The notes: a model not told the origin generated them from the sequence alone. A stretch of 64,000 bases of DNA from Archivesica marissinica (GCA_014843695.1 CM026403.1:74187688-74251687); one strand, 5' to 3'. Positions 1 to 11,850 are shown, counted from the first letter of the stretch. Translations and numbers: made by a program.

Positions 1-726
1 GATATTATTGATGTGTTGGGCCCAGTTAATGTTCTTACTAATAGTGACTCCACGATATTTGGAGTGTTCGGTTGACAGTACTTGTGTGTTATGTAACATG
101 TATGGGTAAATGATGGGGTTTCTTTTCCTATGGATTCTTAATATTTCACATTTATCGAGATTAAATTCCATTGACCATCCTTTTCCCAAGATTCTAAGAT
201 GTGTATGTCATGTTGTAGAGCATCTGCTGGGGATTTGAGGTAAACGATGGTGTCGTCGGCAAGGAGGCGGGCCCGACTTTTGATACTGTTTGGTAGGTAA
301 TTTATATAAGATAGAAAGAGACAGGGCCACAGGGCCGACCTTTGGGGGACACCTGAGATAACTTTTAACCTGTTGTGACCTGTTTTTTAGGAAAGAGTGT
401 ATCCATGATGTGGCTTTATCATTTATACCAACATGTTTGAGTTTATGGATGAACTTGTGGTGATCTACTTTGTCGAATGCTTTACTGAAATCCATTATGG
501 CATCAGTCTGGTGACCGAGCTCGAGATTATCAGCTATCTCTTGTGTGAAACCAATTTGTGTTTTGACCTGAACATGTGCTGCTGTGGGCTAAGAATATGG
601 TGAGAGTCTAAGTATGACATGATGTTGGAAACCAGGATGTGTTCTAAGAGTTTGGATGATATTATATGCATGTAAGAGAAATGGGGCGGTAGTTGCTAGG
701 TTTGGACTTTTGACCCGTTTTGTGGG
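1..726 (-). pseudogene. Non-LTR retrotransposon reverse transcriptase fragment
   Basis: Read on the minus strand, several frames together cover the first half of a LINE-type reverse transcriptase. Near 720-660 is the domain start motif PSNYRPISLTC. Near 495-370 is DFSKAFDKVDHHK followed by WIHSFLKNR. Near 255-235 is the catalytic ADDT box in a different frame, then a tail similar to FNLDKCEILRIH. The frame changes at about 660, 565 and 350, so the copy is dead. It is cut off at the window edge, and at about 726 it meets the iterated repeat element. Clade was not determined; it resembles Jockey/RTE-type elements. Confidence 0.85.
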
Positions 727-729
727 GTG

Positions 730-1750
730 CTGGTCAAAACGTACCCAAGTCAAAACGTACCCGCATTTTAAGTAAAAACGTACCCAACTATAAGTCAAAA
801 CGTACCCATTCATTGGTCAAAACGTACCCGCATTTTAAGTAAAAACGTATCCAACTATAAGTCAAAACGTACCCATTCTTTGGTCAAAACGTACCCACTC
901 AAGAAGTAAGACGTACCCAAATAGATAGTCAAATATATTATTGTGGTTGATATATTTTGCGTTGACTAGACTACTAATTCATGAGAATGAAATGGTATGG
1001 CATTGTCCAGATGCAATGGAATGCGAGATTCGGCAGTGTATTCTAGGCAGGATGTCATAAAACGGCCAAACATCCTGTCCACTCGAGGACAAACACACCG
1101 CCGCTAATTGGTGACCATGTCATTGGAATTCAATTTTAGATATTTGGTCAGTTGGCCATTTGGAATTTTAAACAGAACTAAACAAGTATATACAGAACAT
1201 TTTTTCGAGTTGGGCCCGTCCACGATGACATATTGGCCGAGAAAGCCTGGCCGCGGAAGGTACTGCTCTGCAAGCTGAAAACATTATAATATGAATTTAA
1301 TGCCACGAGATGTGTGTGGCTGTACAACACAAACACTCCAGCATTATCATGAATTAAAGCAAGAGTGTTTCCAATTACCAACACAAACAAATTAACAAAT
1401 ATCAAATTATTTTATGCAATCTGTAACTCACAGGAAAAAATACCATCATGTATGTTGAGAACAAAATTACCAATTTATATGCATATTTTAATCTCAAGTA
1501 TACCATTTTTTCTCATCCTAGTACCTTCTAAGTATGATTTTACCTATCTTCAACTTTTTACTTGACACATAATATTTCCAATCTATTTCCAGTTATTCAA
1601 TCTCTATATTATCCCATGGTAGGGTACGTTTTGACTTCTGGGTGGGTACGTTTTGACTTCTGGGTGGGTACGTTTTGCCTTCTGAGTGGGTACGTTTTGA
1701 CTTCTACTTGGGTACGTTTTGACTTATACGTAGGTACGTTTTGACTTATA
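730..1750. mobile_element. DNA element with iterated-box inverted ends
   Basis: The left end (735-925) carries about eight direct copies of a box close to GTCAAAACGTACCC. The right end (1618-1747) carries about six copies of its reverse complement, GGGTACGTTTTGAC. About 690 bp of non-coding sequence lies between. Two arrays of one box in opposite orientation at the ends of a 1-kb unit look like a non-autonomous DNA transposon with iterated terminal inverted repeats. No clear target-site duplication was seen, so the limits are approximate. Confidence 0.6.
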
Positions 1751-1918
1751 GTATGTACAGCGGTCAATGGCCCAAAAGAGCTCTAATTAAGGAGTCAGTG
1801 CTCCCCGAGGTAGAACAAAACGAAATTGGTATATTATCATCAATTAGGGTCTTATGGACCCGAAGCAAGTTCTTGGCATGTTCAATTCGATGATTCAATG
1901 TTTTTTATTCTTACTTTA

Positions 1919-2674
1919 CTATATGATATTGCTATTTTCAAAAGTAAAATAAATTGCAGTAAATATTTTGAGAAATGCATATTTATAACACCCAACGAAT
2001 GAATCTGTGCAAAATAAGTGTGTCATTGCTCTAACTTCAACTGGTGTTGGATCTTTCTCGAAAAAGACAGCGGCAATAGCACCATCAGGCAGTCTTCTCC
2101 ACCCATGGCCAATTGGGCTACTGACATCAGGCCGCTGAATGTGACTATGCTTCCAAATGTATAATTGGTAAGCGCAGCGACGTACGTGCTGTGTGAAAGC
2201 GTCCTCGGTTGGTGGTAGAACGGCAGCAGAGTTGTCTGTAGATGTAGCAATAACATATCTAAGTACATCTAAATCGGCACACAATTGGCCGTTTTCTTTC
2301 GTCTTATTCCCATACAGTTTCAAGGCATACAGCCTAGTTATGCTCTGCATCTCATTAGATACCTGTAGCTTGTCACACAGCAATGATATCGGCTCAATGC
2401 TATGCATGTTCTTTTGTAGGATGTTGAATGCTGTTCGTTTGCCAATCCTAAACAATGAACGTGTACTATCACATCCCGTTAAGACATGTATGGCAGGTAG
2501 GCATTGTGTTAGAGCTGCACCAAATGTTGACGTCACTTCATTGATTGGGATTAATCTTTGTCTATTCGTCAATGCTCCTTCGTGACCAGCATGCATGTAC
2601 GTGTTGATGGGTATATCTCCGCGGCCACAGTAATACAACAGCAACACCAATACATCGGTGTCATCACAGCGCAC
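1919..2674 (-). CDS. Hypothetical protein with DDTDV and LTGCDS motifs
   Basis: This open frame of 251 codons begins with MRCDDTDVLVLLLYY and has HVLTGCDSTRSLFRIGK about 80 residues in. Aspartates in hydrophobic strands plus a GCD turn suggest a PIN/FEN-like nuclease fold. From memory, similar proteins recur in many copies in invertebrate genomes and are probably transposon-encoded. The frame stays open upstream to about 2700, where an AG next to an in-frame stop could be a splice acceptor, so an upstream exon is possible. The last 30 or so residues look like random continuation. A host gene cannot be excluded. Confidence 0.45.
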   Translation of the reverse strand: MRCDDTDVLVLLLYYCGRGDIPINTYMHAGHEGALTNRQRLIPINEVTSTFGAALTQCLPAIHVLTGCDSTRSLFRIGKRTAFNILQKNMHSIEPISLLCDKLQVSNEMQSITRLYALKLYGNKTKENGQLCADLDVLRYVIATSTDNSAAVLPPTEDAFTQHVRRCAYQLYIWKHSHIQRPDVSSPIGHGWRRLPDGAIAAVFFEKDPTPVEVRAMTHLFCTDSFVGCYKYAFLKIFTAIYFTFENSNII

Positions 2675-2701
2675 AATAATGCGAGTACACTTCTTGTCAA
2701 T

Positions 2702-3850
2702 CTAGCTTTTTGATAATTAATCAAATGTGTATAGATTATGAATGATTAATTATTATATTTTAATATATGTACACTATGTTTTGTTCATAATAATGTCATT
2801 AAAAGTGTATCTATATAAATATTGATCAATTGTTTCTTCCTTTTTGTTATAATTTACTCACACCTCATTATCCCCTCCAAATATATAATAGGACTGAAGG
2901 AGTGATTCCCCTTTTGCCCTCCACCCTCCTGTATTGATAACGCCGTGCGAATATAGTATAAACAGAATACCTAGTAGCTACTCTACCGTGACTAGAGAAG
3001 CGATTGTACAAATGGTCTGATAAAGCGGTATGTTTGAATGTATTATAAACACTTCATGTAATAAATGTATCGCCTGCTGCGTTATACAGGACTGGCTAAT
3101 ACAATCCATAACGTCGTCAATAAATAAACTCATCGGAAACTCATCAGCTCAAAAACTACCTCCACAGACCTATTAAATATATAAATGCATTATAATAGGA
3201 CTTTACACAATGCGTACATCTAAATGGATTACGTTTCTAATCATGTGCATTGCACAGCGTCTATAAATAAACGTGTGGGAAAAGTCACGCGATTGACTTC
3301 CGAAAATTCCCTGCACCTCAAAAACGAGCTGCACCGGGCCCTGGTGACGTCATTTATATAGAATATATAGCGTGACCTAGATCTGAACGTATGGCCTTAA
3401 CTACACAAATGCTTCTCGGTATGCTTCACACAAGATACGTCACAGTGTACACACAGATTTGCACTAGTCCAAGCGGCTGATTGATCCTACACACAAATTT
3501 GTAGCAGTTTCACAGCTAAAGGATCATGGATTCTACTGAATTCATACATGTGTACAATGCCATACAGTTGGTCACAAGGAATGTGTTCATGCTCACATAA
3601 ACACCAGGTATCGTTTCTTTTTTGACTCAGTATATATAATTATTATCACAATAAGGGTGGCAAACAACATGATGGTAAATGATTGCTCCTACTAAGCTAG
3701 ACGAATGATCGTTCGTAATTTGACTGTTCGCAAATGGCTTTAACTGCCAATCTATTACGCTGTTAAAAGAAATTCACACTGTCGATATCTAACGTTGTAC
3801 CTGGACACATTCATCGACGTTATAATATATTTGCACTTAAATGCAATTCT
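2702..3850. other. AT-rich sequence, no gene seen
   Basis: No open frame with recognisable protein character, no tRNA-like head and no long repeat was found here. The sequence is AT-rich with scattered short tandem stretches. Confidence 0.5.
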
Positions 3851-4116
3851 GAGTGACAGTTCACTACTAAGTAATTTATAAGTATATATATGAAGTTAAA
3901 TTACGTAGTAGTGAACTGTCACTATATATGAAGTTAAATTACGTAGTAGTGAACTTACACTATATATGAAGTTAAATTACGTAGTAGTGAACTGTCACTA
4001 TATATGAAGTTAAATTACGTAGTAGTGAACTGTCACTATATATGGAGTTAAATTACGTAGTAGTGAACTGTCACTCAGAATATATATATGCATTTCACAG
4101 TGACAGTTCACTACTA
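3851..4116. repeat. Fold-back repeat with 38-bp tandem core
   Basis: GTGACAGTTCACTACTA occurs at 3852 and again near 4099. Between them about five tandem 38-bp units carry its reverse complement, TAGTAGTGAACTGTCAC. The region can therefore fold in several registers and looks like a MITE whose one end was amplified in tandem. Confidence 0.7.
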
Positions 4117-4288
4117 GTTAATTTAGTTATCCAGAGGAAATTTAATTTAATTAATCATGTTTCTCTGCGTCCTTAGGACCGTGTCCACTGACGGCTCCAG
4201 CTACCGCTGACACGCCCAGTCTGTAAGGTTTCCAGCTCACCCCAGCAACATCTCTGTGTCGGCCGTGCCCCAGCTCGTTCTACTTAGT

Positions 4289-4352
4289 TCTCTGGATGGC
4301 AGAACCGGATGCACATCACTTCTCTGGATGGCAGAACCGGATGCACATCACT
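4289..4352. repeat. 32-bp tandem duplication
   Basis: Two adjacent copies of a 32-bp unit beginning TCTCTGGATGGCAGAACC start at 4289 and 4321 and are identical by eye. Confidence 0.85.
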
Positions 4353-5124
4353 TGACTATCTTCCTAGGCTCCGTGTTCATGCTTGAAGCGACCCAATTGG
4401 CCGCTTGAAAAGATATACGCCTTACACTCTCGATGTACCGGGAAGAACTGCCCTGCTGTGTGGACTTCCTCGCCAATTATACAGTTTTGGTGAACATACG
4501 CACGGCTTTTTCATGCGTTTATCAGCTGATTTAAACAGTCGCAGTATATAGAATGTTTAGTATAAGGCATTCGAGAGTAATTTTACCAATAAAAGGGAAC
4601 AATGTTTATAAGATAAATTCAACGGGAATTTCCCTAATAAGTATTGTATAATATTATGGTAATGTACCTTCGCTGTTAGGTACACGTTCTTTCTTCAGAC
4701 TATCGGGGTATATATTGGCTAGTGCTGGATTCGAACGCACACCTAACCAGATTGGGTAGCCAATGGGTGAATTTTGAAACGCCCGCATATCCAGGTTGGG
4801 TAACCAATGGGTGAATTTTGAATCTTCATGCCCATGACAAGTTTATTATTATCCAAATATGCAACAGAACAAACAATTAATGTTTATACTGCTTGACACT
4901 AATCTCCTGTCATCATATTGCACAGACGAGTAATATAGATGTTGCATAATAACTATCTAGTATGAATGGCTGTAATTATCTGTGTAAAGATATGAAGTAT
5001 TTGATATGCTTAATTGTAAAGATTAAAATTTCTAAATTATAAATGTATAAATTCTTCGAAATTTAGTAAGGTTGAAAACGGTGTGGCAAACCTCTCTTTC
5101 TACTTATATATATTGTCCGGTATA
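4353..5124. other. Non-coding sequence with a 44-bp duplication
   Basis: No gene was seen. Two diverged 44-bp copies, each with TTGGGTARCCAATGGG followed by TGAATTTTGAA, lie at about 4747-4834. Confidence 0.55.
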
Positions 5125-5349
5125 AATGCTCTAACCAGGGTCTATCCTATCGTAGACTCGCTGGAGTTGTCTAGGGGTTTTCTCTACGGTCCTTCAATAA
5201 TGCTCTAACCAGGGTCTATCCTATCGTAGACTCGCTGCAGTTGTCTAGGGGTTTTCTCTACGGTCCATCGATAATGCTCTAACCAGGGTATATCCTATCG
5301 TAGACTCGCTGGCGTTGTCTAGGGGGTTTCTCTATGGTCCTTCAATAAT
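5125..5349. repeat. 74-bp tandem repeat, three copies
   Basis: Units start at 5125, 5199 and 5273, each opening with AATGCTCTAACCAGGGT. They differ by a few substitutions. The array ends just before assembly gap 1. Confidence 0.85.
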
Positions 5350-5375
5350 TTATAACTCAACACAGTCTATCATTT

Positions 5376-6375
5376 NNNNNNNNNNNNNNNNNNNNNNNNN
5401 NNNNNNNNNNNNNNNNNNNNNNNNNNNNNNNNNNNNNNNNNNNNNNNNNNNNNNNNNNNNNNNNNNNNNNNNNNNNNNNNNNNNNNNNNNNNNNNNNNNN
5501 NNNNNNNNNNNNNNNNNNNNNNNNNNNNNNNNNNNNNNNNNNNNNNNNNNNNNNNNNNNNNNNNNNNNNNNNNNNNNNNNNNNNNNNNNNNNNNNNNNNN
5601 NNNNNNNNNNNNNNNNNNNNNNNNNNNNNNNNNNNNNNNNNNNNNNNNNNNNNNNNNNNNNNNNNNNNNNNNNNNNNNNNNNNNNNNNNNNNNNNNNNNN
5701 NNNNNNNNNNNNNNNNNNNNNNNNNNNNNNNNNNNNNNNNNNNNNNNNNNNNNNNNNNNNNNNNNNNNNNNNNNNNNNNNNNNNNNNNNNNNNNNNNNNN
5801 NNNNNNNNNNNNNNNNNNNNNNNNNNNNNNNNNNNNNNNNNNNNNNNNNNNNNNNNNNNNNNNNNNNNNNNNNNNNNNNNNNNNNNNNNNNNNNNNNNNN
5901 NNNNNNNNNNNNNNNNNNNNNNNNNNNNNNNNNNNNNNNNNNNNNNNNNNNNNNNNNNNNNNNNNNNNNNNNNNNNNNNNNNNNNNNNNNNNNNNNNNNN
6001 NNNNNNNNNNNNNNNNNNNNNNNNNNNNNNNNNNNNNNNNNNNNNNNNNNNNNNNNNNNNNNNNNNNNNNNNNNNNNNNNNNNNNNNNNNNNNNNNNNNN
6101 NNNNNNNNNNNNNNNNNNNNNNNNNNNNNNNNNNNNNNNNNNNNNNNNNNNNNNNNNNNNNNNNNNNNNNNNNNNNNNNNNNNNNNNNNNNNNNNNNNNN
6201 NNNNNNNNNNNNNNNNNNNNNNNNNNNNNNNNNNNNNNNNNNNNNNNNNNNNNNNNNNNNNNNNNNNNNNNNNNNNNNNNNNNNNNNNNNNNNNNNNNNN
6301 NNNNNNNNNNNNNNNNNNNNNNNNNNNNNNNNNNNNNNNNNNNNNNNNNNNNNNNNNNNNNNNNNNNNNNNNNNN
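5376..6375. other. Assembly gap (1000 N)
   Basis: Exactly 1000 N. The round number suggests a fixed-size placeholder rather than a measured gap. Open frames running through it are not real. Confidence 0.99.
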
Positions 6376-6430
6376 GAGTACGCTAGGGGGGTCCGGGGGC
6401 ATGCCCCCCGGAGATTTTTTGAAATGAAGC
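6376..6430. mobile_element. GC-rich palindromic transposon end
   Basis: Directly after gap 1 lies a GC-rich stretch around GGGGGCATGCCCCC, a perfect 14-bp palindrome, followed by GGAGATTTTTTG. From memory this kind of sequence recurs at ends of invertebrate DNA transposons. The rest of the element is presumably inside the gap. Confidence 0.4.
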
Positions 6431-6440
6431 AATTTCTGCA

Positions 6441-6979
6441 TTTCAATGCATTTTGTAACATACAATTGCAGGACTAAAGTTCTTACGACAATCCGTATAA
6501 AGGTATAAATTAAGGCTAGATGTATAATAAACATGATCTATCGCCCTTATCAATTAAACAAGCACGTAAAATAGCACAAACTAAATTTTGAGATGCACAA
6601 TATTTGCAATGGGCTCAATTATTCCACCACTACACACATCCCGACGCCTATGTATCCCTACAAGCCCACCCCCGGGGTTTTAATGCATATTTAGAGTTTT
6701 CATTTTTTTCGTTTTCTGAGACCAATGATACGCACGTGCGTACTTGCGTATGCCCAGCGACGGGCCTGATATATGTTATATATTATAATTATATAATATT
6801 ATTTCAAATCACTTCACGGGCATCTGGGTTAATGTTTTCCACACATTTGACCCACAAGATGGCTGTGTGTTGAAAGTCATGTTGTAGTTGGTCGTGTGAA
6901 TGCAATCTATGTATTACATGGATTTCAGATGACAGCAGGAGAATCTGGGTTAATCACCTGTGTCAAGCTATATCTGTGA
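6441..6979. other. Non-coding sequence, no gene seen
   Basis: AT-rich sequence between gap 1 and the first SINE. A short open frame on the plus strand (6604-6873) has no recognisable protein features. Confidence 0.5.
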
Positions 6980-7203
6980 AAGTCGTGATAGCGCAATGGT
7001 AGCGCGTTCGCTTCAGGTGCAAAATGCATTGAATTCAAGCCTGCTGGAGTCATTATGAATAGGCAAGGCATTTAAATTCAACATTGCCTCTTCTCTCTCC
7101 CTCGTGGCGATGGATTCCATGAGGAATGAGGTCACGAGAGTGATTAGTATAAGTTGTAAGAACTTGTTTCGCAATCGAGCTAAAATAAATTTGTATATAA
7201 ACT
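6980..7203 (+). mobile_element. SINE family A, copy 1
   Basis: The tRNA-like head starts AGTCGTGATAGCGCAATGG (pol III A-box type) with a degraded B-box. The body has TTGCCTCTTCTCTCTCCCTC and CAATCGAGCTAAAATAAA, and it ends ATAAATTTGTATA. Better copies have an anticodon-like stem around TTCAGGT, suggesting a tRNA-Leu(CAG)-type ancestor. Confidence 0.8.
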
Positions 7204-7389
7204 AAGCTATATTAACTATTTTGTGAATTACAACAACAATACACACAGCTGTAATCTTTTCAGCCAGTGTGATCTGTAAACAGTTATAAAATATGGAATT
7301 TCTGCCGTTTTGTTTTGATTTATATACACGTTTTACCCACAAGATGACGCTGCATGGTATAATTGGTCACGTGATTGCAATATTTTACA

Positions 7390-7750
7390 GACGGATCTGT
7401 AGTCCAGTGGTAACACGCTGGACTGGTAATCCAGGGATCGAACCTCCAGGGATCGCAGGTTCGATCCCCCGTCTGACCCTAATAATATTAATAGTCTTTC
7501 AGATGGGACGTTAAACCGAGGTCTCATGTCGGTGCTTTATATACCGTGCACGTAAAAGAACCAGAGGAGATTCTGGAATTGGTCTCTGTCTGTATCATGC
7601 ACTATCCTCCAAAATCTAAAATGACTAATATCTTCAGGAGGCGTCTCTCATATGAGCAACCGGTTGCGACGATAAATAAACGTAAAAACACGCACGTCGC
7701 TCATATGGGCAACCGGTAGCGACGATAAATAAACGTAAAAACACACACAT
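7390..7750 (+). mobile_element. SINE family B (MetaSINE-like), copy 1
   Basis: The tRNA-Thr-like head has CTGGACTGGTAATCCAG as anticodon arm and GGTTCGATCCCCC as B-box. The centre is TCAGATGGGACGTTAAACC, which I recall as the MetaSINE central domain. The tail is GCGACGATAAATAAACG. In this copy the last ~57 bp of the tail is duplicated in tandem (about 7638-7745). Confidence 0.8.
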
Positions 7751-7980
7751 ATATGTATTGAAAGGTGTAGTAGTTTGTCAAATTCAACAGTCTTTGTTGC
7801 TTACTAGTAATTTGCATAGAATTCAATAGATAGTGTGCTTTATTGATAGCAGGCGGTATCCCAGGATTATGGTAGGATTATGGACAGTTGTTAAATATAT
7901 ACCACAAACCGTGTGGACAAGATTTACGGTTAATCACTGATTACTTCCTTTCAACAAAAGATGTTATTTGTATGATGCTC

Positions 7981-8221
7981 TTAACCCTTTCAACACCACA
8001 GACCTCTAAATATGCTTACAAAAAGTGTAGATCCAGATGAGCCGGCTCGTGACGAGCCGTCTCATCAGGATCTGCACTTTTTGCCAGTGATATGACTATT
8101 TTTAGACATAATTACCCATTTTGATAAATGAACTTGTCCAAATGTGATTTTCTGATTCATTTATTGGTGTATGAATATCATGGACCAGTCCATCTGAGTT
8201 ACTTGGTGTTGAAAGGGTTGA
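7981..8221 (+). mobile_element. TTAA MITE family 1, copy 1
   Basis: It starts TTAACCCTTTCAACACCA and ends with the inverted form TGGTGTTGAAAGGGTT. TTAA followed by CCC is typical of piggyBac-type non-autonomous elements. An internal hairpin spans about 8020-8082 (AAAAAGTG... to ...CACTTTTT). The right TTAA has mutated to TTGA. Confidence 0.85.
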
Positions 8222-8799
8222 CAGGTCAATATGCACTGACTGTAAGGTAATTCTCTCCATTGTAAACTTAATAATTACCGTAAAGACTCTAATAGACACT
8301 GGGACGTGTGTTAGAATCTTGATCAGCTCCAATTGGTGGTGATTGGTGACTTGACCAAATTATGTCGGACTTTTCAAACAAGCAATTTTCCTTATTTCCG
8401 TATTTCAAATATTTGTCATATATCATCTGCCGATTCACACTAATTAATTTATTTTATTATTAGCCAACAAAGTTATGCACGAAAATCTTGTGATCGACTT
8501 CATATTTGCATGAAAACATGCCTTGATGCTAAATCTTGTGACTGCGTGTTTGTATGAAATCATGGTGTGACGCAAAATCTGACCGAAGGGCTGCAATGCG
8601 AAGGACAGTGGGCTGCCAGCATATATTCAGTGTAATATGGCACCAAACATTGTGCATGCGGAAATGAGGTCATTGTCCAATTGATTCATAACAATCTTAT
8701 AGAAAATGAATTAGCCATATGATTTTTGTTTTCCTTGAAAAAGGCTTATTAAGCCGAAAATTCGGATGTAAGAGAGGACCACATATATATATATATATA

Positions 8800-9197
8800 C
8801 AATCAAACCTGTGTTAGTGATAACCTCCATTAAGCAGCCAGTTTCCAGATTCCCAAAATGTTGTTTTATTATACATTTGATCTCTATTAACCCTTTTAAC
8901 ATCACAGGCCTCTCAATAGGCTTACAAAAAGTGTAGATCCAGATGAGCCGACTCGTAATGAGCCGTCTCATCAGGATCTGCACTTTTTGCCAGTAATATA
9001 ACTATTTTAAGACAAAAATTACCCATTTTGATAAATGAACTGGTCCAAATGTAATTTTCTTATTAATTTATTGGTCTGAAAATATGATGGACCTGTCCAT
9101 GTCAGTTACTTGGGGTTGAATGGGTTAAGCAGCCACCTGTGCTAAGCAGCCACTTTCTGTGATTCCCTTGGCTGGCTGCTTAACACAGGTGTGACTG
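8800..9197. mobile_element. TA-flanked DNA element carrying a nested MITE
   Basis: The left end CAATCAAACCTGTGTTA and right end TAACACAGGTGTGACTG are imperfect inverted repeats, flanked on both sides by TA. This fits a Tc1/mariner-type MITE. Removing the inserted family-1 MITE (8887-9128) leaves about 158 bp. The repeat AAGCAGCC is seen on both sides of the insertion. Confidence 0.7.
8887..9128 (+). mobile_element. TTAA MITE family 1, copy 2 (nested)
   Basis: A full-length copy with TTAACCC at the left and GGGTTAA at the right, inserted in the TA-flanked element at 8800-9197. The internal hairpin is present. Confidence 0.85.
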
Positions 9198-9247
9198 TAT
9201 ATATATGTTAGGAACATCCAACATAACATGTTGTGGAAAGAATTACC

Positions 9248-9490
9248 TTAACTCTTTCAACACCAAGTAACTGAAATGGACTGGTCCATGATCAGTTTTT
9301 AGACCAATAAATTAATACGAAAATTACATTTGGACCAGTTCATTTATCAAGATGGGTAATTTTGTCTAAAATTAGTAATACTACTTGCAAAAAGTGCAGA
9401 TCCTGATGAGACGGCTCGTCACGAGCCGGCTCATCTGGATCTACACTTTTTGTAAGCCTATATAGAGGTCTGTGGTGTTGAAAGGGTTAA
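9248..9490 (-). mobile_element. TTAA MITE family 1, copy 3
   Basis: A full-length copy in the opposite orientation. The left end carries CACCAAGTAACTGAAATGG, which is the right end of the plus-oriented copies. The hairpin arms lie near 9388-9452. Confidence 0.85.
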
Positions 9491-9693
9491 GCTGTTAGCT
9501 TTCAGTTCAATCTACATATCACGATATAAATGTATGTTTCTGTATATTTCTCAATGTACAATGTATATTACATGTATCCTGATAAATAAATATGTTTAAA
9601 CCAACATAACATTTAAACATATATATATTTTAATTTTTTAACTCTCACTTATAAGACGGGGAAACCACTTTGAGGCCATAATCTGGTGGCAAC

Positions 9694-9960
9694 AAACTTG
9701 TGTTACTTTATACAAATTTATTTTAGCTCGATTGCAGCTCGATTGCGAAACAAGTTCTTACAACTTATATTAATCACTCTCGAGACCTCATTCCTGATGG
9801 AATCCATCGCCACGAGGGAGAGAGAAGAGGCACCGTGGAATTTAAATGCCTTGCCTAAGGGCACAATCTTAACGGCTCCAGTGGGGCTCGAACTCCGGAC
9901 CTTTCGCACCTGAAGCGAACGCGCATCCACTGCGCTATCACGACTTCCAAACTTGTGTTA
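9694..9960 (-). mobile_element. SINE family A, copy 2, with target duplication
   Basis: The minus-strand copy occupies 9707-9948 and is bounded by the 12-bp direct repeat AAACTTGTGTTA (9694-9705 and 9949-9960). The anticodon-like stem and the B-box GAGTTCGAGCCCC are well kept. A short duplication near 9727 repeats part of the AGCTCGATTGC tail motif. Confidence 0.9.
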
Positions 9961-10835
9961 TAGGTGAGCATGGACGTTATGTCATTAGATTTGTGCCATA
10001 ACGACATAAATATTTGACTGTTATTTTCGCAGCCAGTGTGCAGAGTTAATTATGGTAATTCAATCATTTTGTGAGCACTGATATCGGGATCAATGGAAAT
10101 TCATGTGATATATTATTGTATTCATACATTGTAATAACAATAGGGGAAGAAAAAGAACTATTAAAAACGTTGTACGCAATTAAATTTCATTTTTGAAATG
10201 CATTGTTTGAAAGATATGTCTATTTTTGTATGCACTGGTTTATGGACATTTTAATGGTTTATTATCTATAAAATTGTGATGTTTGTTCGGGAAAACTTGA
10301 GTTTGGAAATTGATTACAGTATGTGTGTCTTATATGTATGATCAATACCGTGAGTAAAATAAGGAATTAACATATTATTAAGCTAACTTTGCGAAAATAT
10401 GAAATATTATTTTGATATAAAGGTTTCACATGTAGGGTTTTTCTAGAGAGGAATAGCTGGCTCCGCCCTTTTGCCCATTAGCCCCGCCCTTTTGCCTTTT
10501 GAAAAAAAAAAAATATATATATACATATACGTCTGAACTGGTGTCTTCAGACTGGCAGACATACATGTATATAACTTAGAACTCTTCCGCCCTTTTCACC
10601 AATATATACGCAGCTTTACTTGCTCTTTATCAATCACCGTAATTTAGCAACATTTTTCTATGGGCTAGCCCCAACATACCGCCTGCCGCACATCATCGCG
10701 GCTCAAAATGCACCCTACCCCTATTATGACCCACCCTGCTCTGTTTTCCACTCGAATAAACCCTATACATGAATTCCATGCTCGATTTGGTGTACCAAAA
10801 CCCAAAATATTTGAATATTTTCTACTTTGTTTGTT
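9961..10835. other. Non-coding, AT-rich, no gene seen
   Basis: No coding signal. Around 10470-10500 two copies of CCGCCCTTTTGCC occur in tandem, followed by an A/AT run. Confidence 0.5.
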
Positions 10836-11091
10836 TGTATTCATTAGTTTATACAAATTTATTTCAGCTCGATTGCGAAACAAGTTATTACAACTTATAT
10901 AAATCACTCTCGAGACCTCATTCCTGTTGGAATCCATCGCCACGAGGGAGATAGAAGAGACAACGTGGAATTTAAATGCCTTGCCTAAGGGCACAATCGT
11001 AATGGCTCCAGTGGGGCTCGAACTCCGGACCTTTCGTACCTGAAGCGAACGCACATCCACTGCGCTATCACGACTTCCACTGTATTCATTA
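10836..11091 (-). mobile_element. SINE family A, copy 3, with target duplication
   Basis: The minus-strand copy is bounded by the 11-bp repeat TGTATTCATTA at 10836-10846 and 11081-11091. Head, body and tail match copy 2 closely. Confidence 0.9.
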
Positions 11092-11263
11092 CTAATGTTA
11101 GAGAGCATGGGAGGTTCGGACAGTCTGTGATATATTGGTTTATACTACGCTTACATTGCATGAACATGACAGACGGCTCAAATATTGCTGCATAAAAACC
11201 GTATTCCGATTTCGTAATTATCATGCTGTTTCAATAGGTAAATGAGTGAACTCTGTGAACTGT

Positions 11264-11486
11264 TAGAAATGCTGCGTTTTCATTGATCAGTATAGAAATG
11301 CTGCGTTTACATTGGTCGGTATAGAAATGCTCCGTTTTCATTGATCGGTATAGAAATGCTGCGTTTACATTGGTCGGTATAGAAATGCTGCGTTTACATT
11401 GGTCGGTATAGAAATGCTGCGTTTTCAGTGGTCGGTATAGAAATGCTGTGTTTTCATTGGTCGGTATAGAAATGCTGCGTTTTCAC
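11264..11486. repeat. 29-bp minisatellite, about eight copies
   Basis: Tandem units close to GAAATGCTGCGTTTACATTG plus GTCGGTATA, varying at a few positions (TTTTC/TTTAC, GATC/GGTC). Confidence 0.9.
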
Positions 11487-11620
11487 AGCTAAAATTCATA
11501 ACTTTATTTAATTAATGAAGGAATGGACTTTGTTGCAAAAAGGCAGAATTTATATCAGATATAATCATAATGTTATGATGTGTTATACTTGTGCTAATGC
11601 AGAGTGTAAGGAGCTGAGAA

Positions 11621-11850
11621 GAAGTCGTGATAGCGCAATGGATGCACGTTCGTTTCAGGTGCGAACGGTCTGGAGTTCAAGCCCCGCTGGAGCCGTTACG
11701 ATTGTGCCCTTAGGCAAGGCATTTAAATTCCATGTTGCCTCTTCTCTCTCCCTCGTGGTGATGGATTCCATCAGGAATGAGGTCTCGAGAGTGATTAATA
11801 TAAGTTGTAATAACTTGTATCGCAATCAAGCTAAAATAAATTTGTATAAA
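11621..11850 (+). mobile_element. SINE family A, copy 4
   Basis: A full-length plus-strand copy from AGTCGTGATAGCGCAATGG to AATTTGTATAAA. The LTR-derived 25 bp of the gypsy element follows at the next base, so the retrotransposon end sits exactly against the SINE tail. Confidence 0.85.

Noticed and set aside
4170..4480. GC-richer stretch after a possible acceptor (GCGTCCTTAG) as an exon
   Set aside because: All three frames meet stops within a short distance and no protein family is recognisable.
5315..6534. Open frames across gap 1
   Set aside because: They consist almost entirely of N.
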